Source: Isoperla grammatica
Lineage: Eukaryota > Arthropoda > Insecta > Plecoptera > Perlodidae
Length of the DNA: 64,000 bases
Direction: 5' to 3'
NCBI GenBank assembly: GCA_945910005.1
Contig: CAMDTW010000512.1
Span: 1-64,000 of the forward strand
The notes beneath the pieces are model-generated. The model saw only the letters and a list, made by a program, of their open reading frames with translations. It searched no databases and had not been told where the DNA came from. Shown here in pieces: positions 63,240 through 64,000 of this stretch. The position numbers and the translations under genes were made by a program. How positions within the stretch are numbered: the first letter of the stretch is position 1; each line of letters begins with the position of its first letter.

Positions 63240-63530
63240 ATACCGATCTCAGGTTATTGTCTACTGTCCCTTTCAACCGCGCCAATTGAAAGAAAATCAC
63301 CAGATAACCGGCGTTCTTTCACACATTCGTAAATGCATCGTTTAGCTTTGTCGAGTGCACAGGTGGTTTGGCACACCCACTGTTAGGTAACCAACGGAAG
63401 GTTTTAAATTATCCCCAATGGACACTTTTAGATTAGACGGTAGGAATCAGGGAAGTAGACAATAAAGACGTTGTCACGTTGGACTCGACTGTGTCGTAAG
63501 CATCAGAATACTTTCGTTAGGACAACTATA
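63240..63530 (+). repeat. Flanking duplication, copy 2
   Basis: The direct repeat partner of 62,335-62,631, separated from it by the 5S-type SINE and a short spacer. Substitutions and small indels show it is not very recent. Confidence 0.85.
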
Positions 63531-64000
63531 CCTAAAGTTTGTCCGAGGCAAAGCTGAGAACGACGCAGGGCATATGTTTCACTGCATTCTTAATGTTGTT
63601 TGTACACCCCGAATGCGACCGCAGTGTCCTTGAATTCGTTGGATCCGAACTGTCAAAAAGTAATCAAATGTAATTGATTGTTTGTTGTGTGGACGCCTAT
63701 ATTATTTGACTGGATGTTGGGTTTCCAAGAAATGTGCGCATGGTTGAACTTCCGTTATGGCTTCTGGTAATAAATTCGGCGATTTCGTTTCATGTTTGTG
63801 ATTGCCAGGTTGTGGGGGTGTACATCATTTGTGAAATGCCAAGATCGACGAAAGATCGACTGATTTTCTTGTTCTCAACCAAGCCACGGACCCACTGTAG
63901 TGGCAACTGCACAAGTGCAAGAACACTTACTAGATATGATTAAGTGAGGGTTTCCATTCTGCACTTCATAGTTACTCGAAATTAATTTCAGAATCCAAAT
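63531..64000. other. Right end of window, nothing recognised
   Basis: No supported gene. A 69-codon plus frame (63,734-63,943) has no recognisable motif. Confidence 0.4.

Overview
This window is eukaryotic, almost certainly from an invertebrate animal. A mollusc or another lophotrochozoan is my best guess, from the mix of tRNA- and 5S-derived SINEs, CR1/jockey-like LINE debris, TTAA-flanked elements and a remnant of a cysteine-tailed multi-copy protein family common in marine invertebrates. That placement is inference from repeat content, not from a marker gene. The background is AT-rich, and I found no intact host protein-coding gene. The longest reading frames are products of tandem repeats.

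About half of the window is two tandem arrays. The first (about 16,427-26,161) is a 130-bp satellite of about 75 head-to-tail units. It has two interleaved subfamilies and a large higher-order duplication of 24 monomers (about 3.12 kb). The second (about 39,938-62,029) is a 22.1-kb array of a 61/62/63-bp minisatellite, about 350 units. It is GC-rich, with about five CpGs per unit. Most units carry the self-complementary alternating tract GTGCGCGCGCAC, a CRE-like ATGACGTAG on the reverse strand, the palindrome CAGCGCTG and one TTAGGG. Because 63 is a multiple of three, one frame on each strand stays open for over 1,100 codons until a 62-bp unit shifts the register.

The left part (1-16,400) is a mosaic of mobile-element remains: a 5S-SINE body, tRNA-derived SINEs, an inverted pair of roughly 155-bp MITEs, and a 2.9-kb near-palindrome whose two arms each carry a decayed cysteine-rich coding segment. 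It also holds a 1.87-kb element with roughly 0.5-kb terminal inverted repeats and a TTAA duplication, nested inside an older repeat whose family recurs at 29.1 kb. The middle (26.2-39.9 kb) has a hAT-like MITE, a second TTAA-flanked element, several (AAT)n tracts, a SINE with an (AAT)n tail and a broken LINE reverse transcriptase (33.2-34.3 kb, minus strand). The right edge (62.0-64.0 kb) has a tandem duplication of about 300 bp interrupted by a 5S rRNA-derived SINE.

The window reads as heterochromatin-like or gene-poor DNA. The most unusual material is the 22-kb minisatellite with its dense symmetrical motifs and local homogenisation blocks, and the palindromic element carrying a conserved gene fragment on both arms. 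Copy numbers and boundaries are hand estimates from the sequence.
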